Position numbers and translations under genes: made by a program
Part shown: one piece after another, positions 1-10,028 of the stretch
Layout: every line of letters begins with the position of its first letter
Position numbering within the stretch: the stretch's first letter is position 1
The notes under the pieces: model-generated
Told to the model about the DNA's origin: nothing
The model's database searches: none
What the model saw: only the letters and a program-made list of their open reading frames with translations
Source of the DNA: an uncultured Christensenellaceae bacterium
Lineage (GTDB): Bacteria > Bacillota > Clostridia > Christensenellales > UBA3700
Direction of reading: 5' to 3'
DNA: 42,696 nt
Assembly (NCBI GenBank): GCA_944383905.1
Contig: CALWRI010000014.1
Coordinates: forward strand, 1 to 42,696

Positions 1-41
1 ATGCCCTTTACTTCTTCAATGATTTTAGCAATATCTGCCAT
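1..41 (-). CDS. rplL: 50S ribosomal protein L7/L12, N-terminal fragment
   Basis: Only the first 13 codons are inside the window (MADIAKIIEEVKG); the gene runs off the left edge. A GGAGG ribosome binding site lies just upstream (50-54). It follows rplJ by 38 bp, the usual rplJ-rplL pair, and L7/L12 is the multicopy stalk protein that L10 anchors. Identification rests on this short N-terminus and on its place after rplJ. What follows rplL, normally rpoB, cannot be seen; a full rpoB lies elsewhere in the window. Confidence 0.85.
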   Translation of the reverse strand, partial: MADIAKIIEEVKG

Positions 42-79
42 TTTTGTATCCTCCAAATAATAAACGAATTTTTTTGTGA

Positions 80-601
80 TTATTGTGCCTTCTGTTCAGC
101 AACCTGTTGCAAAGCTCTTGCAAGTCCGCTGATAGGACTCTGCAGCAAGCCGAGCAATTGCGCAAGCAAAACTTCCTTTGAAGGAATGGATGCCAGCTTT
201 TCTACCGTTGTTGCGTCGATGTAAGCGCCGTCCATGAGTCCGCACTTTACTTCGAGCGCGCTCACGGTCTTCTTTGCGTTTGCAACGACCTTTGCCGCCG
301 CGAGAGAATCGCCGTTGGCGAAAGCAACTGCGGTGGGGCCTTCGAGATGTCCGTCAAAGCCCGCGATGCCGAGTTCGTTCAGAGCGATCTGCACGAGACG
401 GTTTTTGAGAACGCGGTATTCGACGTTTTCTTTGCGGAAATTAGCGCGAAGCGCGGTGTCGTCTGCAACGGAAATGCCTTTGTAGTCGACGATGACCATA
501 GCCTTGCAGTTCTGGATCTTGGATTTGATCTCTTCGATCTGAGCCGCTTTCTGCTGTCTGGCTTCGGAAATTTTCGCAACTTTGTTTTCGTTCTTAGCCA
601 T
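80..601 (-). CDS. rplJ: 50S ribosomal protein L10
   Basis: 173 residues, the usual length for L10. The N-terminal globular part binds 23S rRNA at the base of the stalk, and the C-terminal helix (from about residue 140) carries the L7/L12 dimers. The VDYKGISV stretch near residue 38 is typical of the family. The start has a good GGAGG upstream (spacing about 6). The gene has its own promoter (739-767) and an L10 leader with attenuator (619-720), so an L10-L12 complex very likely represses its own transcript. It is co-transcribed with rplL. Confidence 0.97.
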   Translation of the reverse strand: MAKNENKVAKISEARQQKAAQIEEIKSKIQNCKAMVIVDYKGISVADDTALRANFRKENVEYRVLKNRLVQIALNELGIAGFDGHLEGPTAVAFANGDSLAAAKVVANAKKTVSALEVKCGLMDGAYIDATTVEKLASIPSKEVLLAQLLGLLQSPISGLARALQQVAEQKAQ

Positions 602-618
602 TTCTACCTCCTATAAAA

Positions 619-720
619 TTATCCCTCCGCGCCAAAGACACGGAGGGATCGATCAATCCTTTTTGTTCTCCGCCTCGGCAAGATATTAAGCATACGCACT
701 TGCTGTCTTTGGCTCGAATA
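619..720 (-). promoter_or_regulatory. L10 leader RNA with terminator and antiterminator
   Basis: On the minus strand the leader carries the Firmicutes L10-leader landmarks CCAAAGACAGC (near 702-712) and TTGCCGAGG (near 672-680). A 9-bp perfect stem follows (621-629 with 641-649, 11-nt loop), then a moderately U-rich run before the rplJ ribosome binding site. Ten bases of the hairpin loop (631-640) are exactly complementary to 704-713, giving a competing or pseudoknot pairing. Known for the family: L10(L12)4 binds this leader and favours termination. The exact switching mechanism here is inferred. Confidence 0.9.
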
Positions 721-738
721 TTTTTTTGTTGCAAGACA

Positions 739-767
739 AGTATATTTTATACCCGTCTCAATGTCAA
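739..767 (-). promoter_or_regulatory. promoter of rplJ-rplL
   Basis: TTGACA (762-767), 17-bp spacer, TATACT (739-744), reading leftward. It lies just after the rplA stop codon, so rplJL can be transcribed separately from the rpmG-rplA unit. The transcript would start near 732 and run through the L10 leader. Confidence 0.85.
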
Positions 768-782
768 GCGTTTAGCGATAAA

Positions 783-1469
783 TTACGCTTTGACTGCGAT
801 TTTTACGCCGGGGCCCATCGTGCTTGCGACGGTAACGCTCTTGACGTACTGTCCTTTTGCCGCAGCCGGCTTCGCCTTGAGGATCGCGTCGTAGATCGCG
901 TTGAAGTTCTCGGTGAGCTTCTCTGCGCCGAACGACTTTTTGCCGATAGCGACGTGGATGATGTTGGTCTTGTCAAGTCTGTACTCGACTTTACCTGCTT
1001 TGATCTCTTTGACCGCTTTGGTCACGTCCATCGTAACGGTACCGCTCTTGGGGTTAGGCATAAGTCCCTTGGGACCGAGAACCTTACCGATACGTCCGAC
1101 CATGCCCATCATGTCGGGAGTGGTAACGCAGACGTCGAAATCAAACCAGTTTTCGTTCTTGATCTTGTTGATCAGCTCTTCGCCGCCGACGTAATCCGCG
1201 CCTGCAGCTTCCGCTTCGTCCGCTTTGGCGCCCTTTGCGATGACGAGAACTCTCGCCGTCTTGCCGGTGCCGTGGGGAAGAACAATTACGCCTCTGACCT
1301 GCTGATCCGCGTGACGGGAGTCAACGCCGAGTCTGACGTGAACTTCGACGGATTCGTCGAATTTTGCGGTCGCGCTGTCGACGACTGCCTTCATTGCCTC
1401 TGCAACGTCGTATGCCTTGCTGCTGTCGACGACTTTGGAAGCCTCAATATATCTCTTTCCTCTTTTCAT
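783..1469 (-). CDS. rplA: 50S ribosomal protein L1
   Basis: 228 residues, normal for L1, with family motifs such as [10 protein letters not shown] (near residue 68) and the [11 protein letters not shown] segment (near 134). L1 forms the mobile L1 stalk on helices 76-78 of 23S rRNA and, in known systems, represses its own rplK-rplA mRNA. It begins 13 bp after rplK with an AGGAGG site and is the last gene of the rpmG-secE-nusG-rplK-rplA transcript. No terminator is evident after it; the rplJ promoter follows directly. Confidence 0.97.
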   Translation of the reverse strand: MKRGKRYIEASKVVDSSKAYDVAEAMKAVVDSATAKFDESVEVHVRLGVDSRHADQQVRGVIVLPHGTGKTARVLVIAKGAKADEAEAAGADYVGGEELINKIKNENWFDFDVCVTTPDMMGMVGRIGKVLGPKGLMPNPKSGTVTMDVTKAVKEIKAGKVEYRLDKTNIIHVAIGKKSFGAEKLTENFNAIYDAILKAKPAAAKGQYVKSVTVASTMGPGVKIAVKA

Positions 1470-1482
1470 AACTCAAACCTCC

Positions 1483-1908
1483 TTAGTCCTGAACGACGAT
1501 ACCCATGCTGCGGCAGGTGCCTGCGATCATGCTCATTGCGCTTTCGATGCTGCCTGCGTTGAGGTCGGGCATCTTCATCGTTGCGATCTCTCTGATCTGT
1601 GCGGTGGTGATAGTAGCTACCTTGTCCTTGTTGGGTTTAGCGGAGCCGCTTTCGATCTTGCACGCCTTCTTGATGAGAACAGGCGCGGGCGGAGTCTTGA
1701 GCTCAAACGTAAACGAACGGTCGGTGTAGATCGTCATTACGACAGGGATGATGAGTCCTGCCTTGTCCTTGGTCTTTTCGTTGAAGTCCTTGGTAAAGCC
1801 GGGGATGTTGATACCGTGAGGTCCCAGAGTGGAGCCTACGGGAGGTCCCGGAGTAGCTTTGCCGGCAGGAAGCTGCAACTTTACTATTGCTGAAATTTTC
1901 TTTGCCAT
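1483..1908 (-). CDS. rplK: 50S ribosomal protein L11
   Basis: 141 residues, normal for L11. The proline-rich [19 protein letters not shown] region (near residues 17-35) is the hallmark linker and thiostrepton-binding face; the C-terminal rRNA-binding domain ends with [10 protein letters not shown]. The start has GGAGGT upstream. The 78-bp gap between nusG and this gene holds a probable L1-binding site (1931-1976), so L11 and L1 are likely co-repressed by L1. Confidence 0.97.
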   Translation of the reverse strand: MAKKISAIVKLQLPAGKATPGPPVGSTLGPHGINIPGFTKDFNEKTKDKAGLIIPVVMTIYTDRSFTFELKTPPAPVLIKKACKIESGSAKPNKDKVATITTAQIREIATMKMPDLNAGSIESAMSMIAGTCRSMGIVVQD

Positions 1909-1930
1909 AATACTACCTCCTTATAGCAAT

Positions 1931-1976
1931 CGTGGTATTGACGAGCCGTATAACAGATTTGCGGCTCTCCCAGACC
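1931..1976 (-). promoter_or_regulatory. probable L1 operator in the rplK leader (23S rRNA mimic)
   Basis: On the RNA strand, UGGGAG (1967-1972) and AAUACCA (1933-1939) flank a 6-bp stem (1943-1948 with 1962-1967). The same pair of elements bounds the L1-binding helix 76 in 23S rRNA (GGUGGGAG ... AAAUACCACC). Known: L1 represses rplKA by binding such mimics. Function here is inferred from sequence and position. Confidence 0.65.
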
Positions 1977-1986
1977 CTTTCGGGTT

Positions 1987-2526
1987 TTAACCTATTTTTT
2001 CTATCTGTCCGAACTCGAGATCTACGCTCGTTTCGCGTCCGAACATGGAGATGACGACTTTGACTTTCTGGACGTCGGACTTGATCTCCCTGACCTCGCC
2101 CGTAAAGCCCTGCAACGCGCCCGAAGTGACCTGAACGGTATCTCCGACGTTGACGTGAAGGTCCTCTACCTTGACCTTTTCAAGCTGCGCTCTCTTCACG
2201 TCCTCCGCGGACATCGGGAGCGGCTTGCCGTCGCTGCTGTTGCAAAAATCTCTGACGCCTCTCGTCTGCTTGACCATATACCATATCTGTTTGGTATAAA
2301 TCATCTTTATGAAGACGTAGTTGGGGTATTTGCGGCGCATAACGAACTTCTTTTTGCCGTTGCGCTCGACGACCTCTTCCTCCTCGGGAACGACTACGTC
2401 GAATATATAATCCTGCAATCCGCTGGTCTCGACCATGCGCAGAATGTTGTCTCTCGCGATATAGTCGTAACCGTAGGTCGTGCAGATGATATACCATTTG
2501 GGCTGACCCGTGATTTCTTCTGCCAT
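1987..2526 (-). CDS. nusG: transcription termination/antitermination protein NusG
   Basis: 179 residues, normal length. An N-terminal NGN domain (PKWYIICTTYGYD start) is followed by a C-terminal KOW domain (VNVGDTVQVTSGALQGFTG, near residue 125). NusG rides on RNA polymerase, affects pausing and links polymerase to the ribosome or Rho. AGGAGG precedes the ATG. It lies 11 bp after secE, the conserved secE-nusG pair. Confidence 0.97.
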   Translation of the reverse strand: MAEEITGQPKWYIICTTYGYDYIARDNILRMVETSGLQDYIFDVVVPEEEEVVERNGKKKFVMRRKYPNYVFIKMIYTKQIWYMVKQTRGVRDFCNSSDGKPLPMSAEDVKRAQLEKVKVEDLHVNVGDTVQVTSGALQGFTGEVREIKSDVQKVKVVISMFGRETSVDLEFGQIEKIG

Positions 2527-2537
2527 AATCGCCCTCC

Positions 2538-2879
2538 TTATGCTATTCCGCCGACGAGCAATTCAAGCAACCATGCGCACAGAGAATCGAAGCCCATAAT
2601 TATCAAGATGAAAATGAGGACGACGAGACAAACGGTACCGAACTGCGCAAAAACTTTCGCCGCAGTCGGCCAGCTTACCTTCTTGAGCTCTGAAACGGTA
2701 CCCTTGAAGAAATTTTTGATACGGGTACCGACGCTCGGTTTGTCGGCGTTCTTCTTTCCGCCTTTACCCTTTTTGGGCTGTGCCGCGGGCACGTTTGCGT
2801 TATCGTTTCGCAGCTCCGCGTTGTTCAGAGCCTGATTGATTACGCCCGATTCCTCGACGGTTTTGTTTTTCTTGGACAT
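2538..2879 (-). CDS. secE: preprotein translocase subunit SecE
   Basis: 113 residues. The first ~50 are hydrophilic, low in complexity and rich in K/N. The conserved amphipathic motif ELKKVSWPT follows (near residue 64), then one membrane helix (about 80-105). SecE clamps the SecYEG channel. The charged N-terminal tail is longer than in minimal ~60-residue SecE proteins. A GGAGG site precedes the ATG, and the gene is in the standard rpmG-secE-nusG order. Confidence 0.95.
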   Translation of the reverse strand: MSKKNKTVEESGVINQALNNAELRNDNANVPAAQPKKGKGGKKNADKPSVGTRIKNFFKGTVSELKKVSWPTAAKVFAQFGTVCLVVLIFILIIMGFDSLCAWLLELLVGGIA

Positions 2880-2891
2880 ATCCCCTCCGAA

Positions 2892-3041
2892 TTACTTGGA
2901 TTCTTTATGCAAAGTGGTCTTCTTGCAGAATTTGCAGTATTTCATTATCTCCAGTCTGTCGGGAGTATTCTTCTTGTTCTTATATGTGTCGTAGTTGCGC
3001 TGCTTACACTCGGTACAAGCAAGGGTAATTCTTGTTCTCAC
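2892..3041 (-). CDS. rpmG: 50S ribosomal protein L33
   Basis: 49 residues starting at GTG ([19 protein letters not shown]...), the standard L33 length. It has two CxxC pairs (C9/C12 and C36/C39), so it is the zinc-binding C+ form rather than the zinc-free form made under zinc limitation. GGAGGT lies 8 bp upstream of the GTG, which decides the start. First gene of the secE-nusG-rplKA transcript, 12 bp before secE. Confidence 0.96.
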   Translation of the reverse strand: MRTRITLACTECKQRNYDTYKNKKNTPDRLEIMKYCKFCKKTTLHKESK

Positions 3042-3085
3042 GGTAAACACCTCCAAAAAAATTACACCCTTTTAGGTGCCCTATC

Positions 3086-3114
3086 ATTTTAACATAGCGC
3101 AATATCTATGTCAA
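3086..3114 (-). promoter_or_regulatory. promoter of rpmG-secE-nusG-rplK-rplA
   Basis: TTGACA (3109-3114), 17-bp spacer, TAAAAT (3086-3091), reading leftward; about 45 bp before the rpmG GTG. A near-consensus vegetative promoter. Confidence 0.88.
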
Positions 3115-3211
3115 ACAAAAACAAGCACAAAAAGAGTGTTTTTTGATATATTCCGCTCAAATCGCGGTTTCGTGCGAAAAGACTCGTCCTCCCGCACCGG
3201 ATTTTTACCGT

Positions 3212-4168
3212 TTAGTCCTTTTTTTCTCCGAACGGTCCGCCGACGGGGACGTTTTTGAGAGAAGAATATGTCATATCCTTTCTTGCGGCGATCTTTTCCT
3301 TTATCGCGGCGTCGTTTTCTTTCTGATCCTTGAAAATAGGCGCAAATGCGGGAACTTTGTCGCAGAACGCCTTCATAGCCTTGCCCGTGACCGAAGTGGT
3401 GACCGAAGGAGCAGTTCTTACGCCGAAGTCCATAAGACGTGCGACGGAGTCGATGAGCACTCTCGTCTTGCGCTTTCTCATACCCTTGATAATGCGCTTT
3501 GCGGCGACTTCTGCGGTAATGCCGATGCTCTCAACGAGCTCGTAATTCTTCTTCGCGGCATTGCTGCCCTCGTCTCTGGTCTTGTAAAGATCGGTCTTGA
3601 CGGGACCGGGCATAACGCAGGAAACGCCTATGCCGTAACCCGCAAGATCCTGCGCTAAGCTTTCGCTGAACGCCTTGACAGCAGCCTTGGTTGCGGAATA
3701 AATGGTCTCTCCGCTTACGGGCAGGATCGCCGAAGCGCTCGATATATTGACTATGTAACCGAAATTGCTCTTTTTAATCTGCGGCAGGAACGCGCTGACG
3801 CCGTAGATGACGCTGTAAAAGTTGGTGTCGACGATCTTCTTAACGCCCGCTGCGCCGAGATCGGAAAACTGGCAGAAATCCTGTATCATGCCCGCATTGT
3901 TTATGAGCACGTCCGCGTTGAAGCCTATCGTCTCAAGCTCTGTCGCAAACGAATTCCACGCCTCTTCGCTGGAAATATCGAAACGGCGATAGTCGAATTT
4001 GTCCCCGAGCTCCTCTTTGAGAGCGTCGAGTTTCTGCTTGTTTCTCGCAACGCCCATGACGTTGCAACCGAAATCTTTTACAAGGCTCAAGGTGAGCTGT
4101 TTGCCTATTCCGGTGCTGCATCCGGTGATAACTACGTTCCTTCCGTAAATCCAATTTCTCTTTGACAT
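3212..4168 (-). CDS. short-chain dehydrogenase/reductase (SDR)
   Basis: 318 residues. Classical SDR layout: NAD(P)-binding TGCSTGIG (residues 15-22), NNAG (near 89), catalytic Ser in NISSAS and Y-x3-K in YSATK (near 158). A C-terminal tail of ~60 residues beyond the Rossmann core suggests the DltE/YqjQ-like ketoreductase group, but the substrate cannot be read from sequence. It sits alone between the tuf terminator and the rpmG promoter, an insertion in the usual tuf/rpmG neighbourhood. No clear terminator follows. A weak promoter is visible at 4207-4234. Confidence 0.85.
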   Translation of the reverse strand: MSKRNWIYGRNVVITGCSTGIGKQLTLSLVKDFGCNVMGVARNKQKLDALKEELGDKFDYRRFDISSEEAWNSFATELETIGFNADVLINNAGMIQDFCQFSDLGAAGVKKIVDTNFYSVIYGVSAFLPQIKKSNFGYIVNISSASAILPVSGETIYSATKAAVKAFSESLAQDLAGYGIGVSCVMPGPVKTDLYKTRDEGSNAAKKNYELVESIGITAEVAAKRIIKGMRKRKTRVLIDSVARLMDFGVRTAPSVTTSVTGKAMKAFCDKVPAFAPIFKDQKENDAAIKEKIAARKDMTYSSLKNVPVGGPFGEKKD

Positions 4169-4206
4169 AAGATTTATCCTCGATATGTTAAAATATTATC
4201 ATTGAT

Positions 4207-4234
4207 ATTCTATCACAAAATAATTTTTTGTAAA
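4207..4234 (-). promoter_or_regulatory. possible promoter of the SDR gene
   Basis: TTTACA (4229-4234), 16-bp spacer, TAGAAT (4207-4212), in a very AT-rich stretch between the tuf terminator and the SDR start. Weaker than the neighbouring promoters. Confidence 0.5.
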
Positions 4235-4314
4235 ACGAAATGAGGGTCAAATTGAGTAATTTTTTAATTTTATCCGAATTTCAACACAAAAAATGCCGAC
4301 TGCCCGAAGGACAT

Positions 4315-4345
4315 AAAAAAAGAACGGTTTGCACCGTTCTTTTTT
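4315..4345 (-). terminator. intrinsic terminator after tuf
   Basis: 7-bp GC-containing stem (4321-4327 with 4334-4340), extended by flanking A/T runs, with seven U in the transcript at the 3' side. It ends the rpsL-rpsG-fusA-tuf block. Confidence 0.9.
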
Positions 4346-4364
4346 ATTTGCATTTATTGTCCGA

Positions 4365-5567
<1,203 letters not shown>

Positions 5568-5605
5568 TTTGTTATTCCTCCTGAAATCTTTCGACTGTTA
5601 TAATT

Positions 5606-5634
5606 ATTTTACTTTTATTATAGCGATTTGTCAA
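5606..5634 (-). promoter_or_regulatory. promoter of tuf
   Basis: TTGACA (5629-5634), 17-bp spacer, TAAAAT (5606-5611) in the fusA-tuf gap. Gives tuf extra expression beyond read-through from rpsL. Confidence 0.85.
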
Positions 5635-5648
5635 CGACTTAACGCTAA

Positions 5649-7727
5649 TTATTTTTTTCTTGCGTCGATAATGCCCGCCGCAACGTTCTTCGGAACTTCA
5701 GCGTAGTGGTCGAACTGCATAGAGAAGTCGCCTCTGCCCTGAGTGCTGGAACGGAGCGTGGTCGCATAACCGAACATTTCGGAAAGCGGGATCTCGCAAT
5801 CGACAACCTGATCGCCGCCGCGCATTTCCATGGACTTGATATTGCCTCTTCTGCCGTTGATCGTGCCGATAACGTCGCCGAGATACTGATCGGGGGTGAC
5901 GACTTCGACAGCCATCATAGGCTCGAGAAGTACGGGGTTCGCCTTTTCCGCGCCGTCTTTGAGCGCCATCGAACCTGCGATCTTGAACGCCATTTCGGAC
6001 GAGTCGACTTCGTGATAAGAACCGTCGACGATGTCAACGTGGAAATCGACGAGCTCGTAACCTGCTATGACGCCGCCCTTTGCAGCTTCTCTGATACCTG
6101 CTTCGACCGCGGGGATATATTCCTTGGGAATGCTGCCGCCGACGGTCTTGTCTTCGACGGTGATTCCTGCGCCGGGCTCTGCGGGAGTGAGGACGATCTT
6201 GCAGTGACCGTACTGACCTTTACCGCCCGACTGACGGATATACTTGCCTTCTGCATTGACAGCCTTTCTGATGGTTTCGCGGTAAGCGACCTGCGGCTGA
6301 CCGACGTTGGCTTCGACCTTGAATTCTCTCAAAAGTCTGTCGACGATGATGTCGAGGTGCAGCTCGCCCATACCTGCGATGATCGTCTGACCGGTCTCCT
6401 GGTTGGTGTAGGTCTTGAAGGTCGGGTCTTCTTCTGCGAGCTTGATAAGCGCAAGGCTCATCTTCTCCTGACCCGCCTTGGTCTTGGGTTCGATCGCGAC
6501 GTTGATGACGGGTTCGGGGAACTCCATGCTTTCGAGGATTATCGGTTTGTCGACGTCGCAAAGCGTATCGCCGGTCGTCGTGTCCTTGAGACCGACGATA
6601 GCGATGATGTCGCCTGCGTGCGCCTCTTCGAGCTCCGCCCTGCTGTTAGCGTGCATACGCACGATACGTCCGACCCTTTCACGCTTGCCCTTGGTGCTGT
6701 TGAGAACGTAAGAGCCTGCCTTGATCGTGCCGGAGTACACTCTGAAGAACGCGAGTTTGCCGATAAACGGGTCTGCCATGATCTTGAACGCGAGACCGCT
6801 GAACGGAGCGTTGTCGTCCGCCTCGCGGTGGAGCACTTCGTTCTTGTCGTCGACGGCGGTACCTTCGACGGGGGGAATGTCGAGAGGAGACGGCAGATAA
6901 TCGACGATCGCGTCAAGAAGCAACTGAACGCCCTTGTTGCGGTACGCCGATCCGCAGAACACAGGGGTGATGTCCATCGACAAAACGCCTTTGCGGATAG
7001 CCTTTCTGATCTCTTTGGGGTCTACTTCCTCGCCCATAAGGACCTTCTCCATCAACTCTTCGTCGTACATGGACGCTTCGTCAAGGAGCTCCGTTCTCTT
7101 TTCCTCGCAGACGTCTTTGAGCTCCGCGGGGATATCTCTGTATTCAAACTTGAGACCTTCTTTGTCGGTGTAGTAGATCGCCTTGTTTTCGACGAGGTCC
7201 ACCATACCCACGAAAGAATCCTCTTTGCCGATAGGTACTACCATTGCGACGGGTTTCGCTCTCAAACGGTCCTTCATCATCTGAATGACGTTGTCGAAAT
7301 CCGCTCCGTCACGGTCCATCTTGTTGACGAACGCAATTCTCGGAACATGGTATTTCGTAGCCTGACGCCAAACGGTCTCGGACTGGGGCTGAACGCCGCC
7401 TCTCGCACAGAATACCGCTACCGCGCCGTCGAGAACGCGAAGGCTTCTTTCGACCTCAACGGTAAAGTCAACGTGTCCCGGGGTGTCGATCAGGTTGATG
7501 CGGCAGCCCTTCCATGCGGTGGAAGTAGCCGCGGAGGTAATGGTTATACCTCTTTCCTGCTCCTGTACCATCCAGTCCATCGTCGCGCTGCCGTCGTGAA
7601 CTTCGCCTATCTTGTGGTTGATACCAGTATAGTACAAAATTCTTTCGCTGGTCGTGGTCTTGCCTGCGTCGATGTGCGCCATGATACCGATATTTCTGGT
7701 GTTTTCCAACGAATATTCTCTCGCCAT
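5649..7727 (-). CDS. fusA: elongation factor G
   Basis: 692 residues from the ATG at 7727 ([20 protein letters not shown]), the canonical EF-G start; a GAGG site lies just upstream, so the 18-residue upstream extension is not used. Motifs: AHIDAGKTT (P-loop), the GITI switch, [17 protein letters not shown]. Five-domain translocase, normal length. Follows rpsG by 34 bp in the str operon order rpsL-rpsG-fusA-tuf. Confidence 0.98.
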   Translation of the reverse strand: MAREYSLENTRNIGIMAHIDAGKTTTSERILYYTGINHKIGEVHDGSATMDWMVQEQERGITITSAATSTAWKGCRINLIDTPGHVDFTVEVERSLRVLDGAVAVFCARGGVQPQSETVWRQATKYHVPRIAFVNKMDRDGADFDNVIQMMKDRLRAKPVAMVVPIGKEDSFVGMVDLVENKAIYYTDKEGLKFEYRDIPAELKDVCEEKRTELLDEASMYDEELMEKVLMGEEVDPKEIRKAIRKGVLSMDITPVFCGSAYRNKGVQLLLDAIVDYLPSPLDIPPVEGTAVDDKNEVLHREADDNAPFSGLAFKIMADPFIGKLAFFRVYSGTIKAGSYVLNSTKGKRERVGRIVRMHANSRAELEEAHAGDIIAIVGLKDTTTGDTLCDVDKPIILESMEFPEPVINVAIEPKTKAGQEKMSLALIKLAEEDPTFKTYTNQETGQTIIAGMGELHLDIIVDRLLREFKVEANVGQPQVAYRETIRKAVNAEGKYIRQSGGKGQYGHCKIVLTPAEPGAGITVEDKTVGGSIPKEYIPAVEAGIREAAKGGVIAGYELVDFHVDIVDGSYHEVDSSEMAFKIAGSMALKDGAEKANPVLLEPMMAVEVVTPDQYLGDVIGTINGRRGNIKSMEMRGGDQVVDCEIPLSEMFGYATTLRSSTQGRGDFSMQFDHYAEVPKNVAAGIIDARKK

Positions 7728-7761
7728 ATTTTTTCCTCGTATATTTGATTTTATCGAAGGA

Positions 7762-8232
7762 CTACCAACGATAATGAGCAAACGCCTTGTTTGCTTCTGC
7801 CATTCTGTGCATTTCTTCCTTTCTTCTCACAGCGTTTCCGGTGTTGTTGTAAGCGTCCATAAGTTCCGCCGCAACGCGCTCCGCCATCGTCTTTTCGCCC
7901 CTCTTTCTGGAGAACATGACTATCCATCTGATAGCCAGCGTCTGACGACGTGCCGCTCTGATTTCCATCGGGACCTGATAGGTGGAACCGCCTACACGGC
8001 GAGCCTTGACCTCGAGTTCGGGCATAGCGTTGGAAAGCGCCTTGTTGAAAACGTCCATAGGCTCGAGACCCATCTTTTCTTTGATTATGTCGAATGCACC
8101 GTAAACTATGTTCTGAGCCGTTCCCTTCTTGCCGTCCCACATGACCTGGTTCACAAACTTGGTGATGACCTTGCTGTTGTATATAGGATCGGGAAGTACG
8201 TCTCTTACGAATGCGCCACTTCTTCTTGGCAT
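7762..8232 (-). CDS. rpsG: 30S ribosomal protein S7
   Basis: 156 residues, standard for S7. Family signatures include the N-terminal [16 protein letters not shown] and the central [11 protein letters not shown] stretch (near residue 80). S7 starts assembly of the 30S head. AAGGAGG precedes the ATG. It lies 51 bp downstream of rpsL and upstream of fusA. Confidence 0.98.
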   Translation of the reverse strand: MPRRSGAFVRDVLPDPIYNSKVITKFVNQVMWDGKKGTAQNIVYGAFDIIKEKMGLEPMDVFNKALSNAMPELEVKARRVGGSTYQVPMEIRAARRQTLAIRWIVMFSRKRGEKTMAERVAAELMDAYNNTGNAVRRKEEMHRMAEANKAFAHYRW

Positions 8233-8283
8233 GTTTCTTAACCTCCTTGTTAGATTGATTGTTTCCGACTAAACAGGCAGACC

Positions 8284-8658
8284 TTATTTCTTGGGTCTCT
8301 TTGCGCCATATTTAGATCTCGCTTGCATACGCTTCGCTACGCCTGCACTGTCCAAGGTACCACGGATGATGTGATATCTTACGCCCGGCAGGTCTCTTAC
8401 TCTACCACCTCTTATCAGAACGACGCTGTGCTCTTGCAGGTTGTGACCGATACCGGGGATGTAGATGGTACCTTCCATACCGTTGACGAGTCTGACTCTT
8501 GCGATCTTGCGGAGCGCGGAGTTAGGCTTCTTGGGAGAAGTCGTCGTAACGGACAAGCATACGCCTCTCTTCTGGGGGCATTGCTGCATGATAGGAACAA
8601 CGCTCTTCTTTACCTGCTTTTCACGGCCTTGTCTAATCAACTGATTGATTGTTGGCAT
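8284..8658 (-). CDS. rpsL: 30S ribosomal protein S12
   Basis: 124 residues from the ATG at 8658 ([14 protein letters not shown]), the universal S12 start; GGAGGT lies upstream, so the 14-residue longer reading is rejected. The decoding-centre loop [14 protein letters not shown] is intact with Lys43. Residue 88 is Arg (GGRVRDLPG) where most bacteria have Lys; K88R is a known streptomycin-resistance change in other species. First gene of the str operon, with a strong promoter at 8764-8792. Confidence 0.98.
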   Translation of the reverse strand: MPTINQLIRQGREKQVKKSVVPIMQQCPQKRGVCLSVTTTSPKKPNSALRKIARVRLVNGMEGTIYIPGIGHNLQEHSVVLIRGGRVRDLPGVRYHIIRGTLDSAGVAKRMQARSKYGAKRPKK

Positions 8659-8763
8659 CTGACTTTTTACCTCCTGTTTTATTTTGTCGGAACAGCTCAA
8701 TCCTCAAGGAATTTTACCGTGCCAATAGCTATATATGGCATAATCCCACACATAGCAAGAGTT

Positions 8764-8792
8764 ATTTTACACAAATTATTTTCAAGTGTCAA
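8764..8792 (-). promoter_or_regulatory. promoter of the str operon (rpsL-rpsG-fusA)
   Basis: TTGACA (8787-8792), 17-bp spacer, TAAAAT (8764-8769), reading leftward; about 105 bp before the rpsL ATG. Confidence 0.88.
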
Positions 8793-8824
8793 ACGATTGA
8801 TAATGAATGAGGGCAAAATTTTTC

Positions 8825-8860
8825 AAAAACGCGGAGAAAATTCTCCTTTTCCGCCTTTTT
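8825..8860 (-). terminator. intrinsic terminator after tsaD
   Basis: Nested hairpin: outer arms 8825-8834 and 8851-8860 (one mismatch) and an inner perfect GGAGAA/TTCTCC stem (8833-8838 with 8841-8846), with U-rich sequence on the minus-strand 3' side. It ends the secA-prfB-tsaD unit just before the str promoter. Confidence 0.75.
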
Positions 8861-8897
8861 CCTAAAAATAATGTTTTACTTCCTTTTTACGAAAAAC

Positions 8898-9977
8898 TCA
8901 AACCGCGGTGACGTCGGTTATCTTTACCGTCGCGCTCGCGTCCAGCGTCGCGGGAGCCGCCTCTGCGCCCGTCTTTATCAGATTGAACGCCTCCTCGGCT
9001 ATCATCGCCGCGTTGTCCGTGCACAGCCTTACGGGAGGATAGCACACGTTAAAGCCGTACTTTTCCGCCTTGAGCCTCATCATTTCGCGCAGTCTTTCGT
9101 TGGAAGCGACGCCTCCTGCAATGACGATCGTCTTGAGATTGTTGTCGAGAGCCGCCCTGACCGCGGCGTCGGTCATTATGCCGACCGCCTTCTCCTGAAA
9201 CGAGCACGCGACGTCCGCCTTCGAATATTCTTCGCCTCTCTGTTCTTTCGAATGGACGTAGTTGATCACCGCCGTCTTGAGTCCGCTGTACGAAAAGTCG
9301 TAACCGCCGCTGTCTTTGAGCGGAGTGGGAAGATGTACCGACGGTTTGCCCTCTCTCGCAAGTCTCTGGATCTCCGGACCGCCGGGGTATTCGAGCCCGA
9401 GCACGCGCGCGACTTTGTCGAACGCCTCTCCGCACGCGTCATCCTGCGTGCTTCCGAGAAGGGTTATGTCCTCGAGTCCCGACACCTTGACCACCGCGGT
9501 ATGCCCGCCGCTTGCGATAAGACAGATATAAGGAGGTTCGAGATCGGGTTTTGCGATATAATTTGCCGCGATGTGTCCGCGTATGTGATTGACCGCCATC
9601 AGCGGCTTGCCGAGCGCGTATGCAAAAGCCTTCGCGAAAGACACCCCGACGAGAAGAGCTCCGAGAAGCCCTGCCCCGTAAGTGACCGCCACGCAGTCTA
9701 CGTCCTTTGCCTGCAGACCCGCCTGCCCGAGCGCCTGCGAAGTGATCTCCGATACTGCCATGACGTGGTTTCTCGAAGCGATCTCCGGCACGACGCCGCC
9801 GTAACGCTTGTGGATCTCGATCTGCGAAGCGACGACGGAAGACAGCACCTCTCTGCCGCGCGTGACGGCGCAAGCGGTCTCGTCGCACGAAGATTCGATC
9901 GCGAGTATCACAACGTCTTCTTTGTCCCTTAGTTTTTCAAGCTGCTCGTTGCAGCTCTTTTCGTAATCCGTAAGCAT
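8898..9977 (-). CDS. tsaD: tRNA N6-adenosine threonylcarbamoyltransferase TsaD
   Basis: 359 residues as drawn. ASKHA-fold enzyme that puts the threonylcarbamoyl group on A37 of ANN-decoding tRNAs (t6A) with TsaB and TsaE. Visible motifs: LAIESSCDET, metal-binding H131/H135 in HIRGH, ASGGHT and GGVASN. Start choice is uncertain: the ATG at 9977 has no ribosome binding site, whereas a GTG at 9911 would give the canonical N-terminus (MILAIESSCDET, 337 residues) behind an AAGGGA that is rather far upstream. It lies 51 bp after prfB; tsaB and tsaE are not nearby. Confidence 0.93.
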   Translation of the reverse strand: MLTDYEKSCNEQLEKLRDKEDVVILAIESSCDETACAVTRGREVLSSVVASQIEIHKRYGGVVPEIASRNHVMAVSEITSQALGQAGLQAKDVDCVAVTYGAGLLGALLVGVSFAKAFAYALGKPLMAVNHIRGHIAANYIAKPDLEPPYICLIASGGHTAVVKVSGLEDITLLGSTQDDACGEAFDKVARVLGLEYPGGPEIQRLAREGKPSVHLPTPLKDSGGYDFSYSGLKTAVINYVHSKEQRGEEYSKADVACSFQEKAVGIMTDAAVRAALDNNLKTIVIAGGVASNERLREMMRLKAEKYGFNVCYPPVRLCTDNAAMIAEEAFNLIKTGAEAAPATLDASATVKITDVTAV

Positions 9978-10004
9978 ATAATATTATATTGATATAGATA
10001 TAAA

Positions 10005-10023
10005 GCGGCGCCGCACGCGCCGC
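10005..10023 (-). other. GC-rich hairpin between prfB and tsaD
   Basis: Perfect 7-bp stem (10005-10011 with 10017-10023, 5-nt loop) followed on the RNA by UUUAUAU. The U run is weak, so it could be a leaky terminator or an RNA-processing/stability hairpin within the operon. Confidence 0.5.
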
Positions 10024-10028
10024 ATTTT

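Noticed and set aside
9978..9988. tsaD as a fourth leaderless gene (TATAAT 5 nt before the ATG)
   Set aside because: No -35 at a suitable distance (a GC-rich hairpin lies there), and a downstream GTG gives the canonical TsaD N-terminus.
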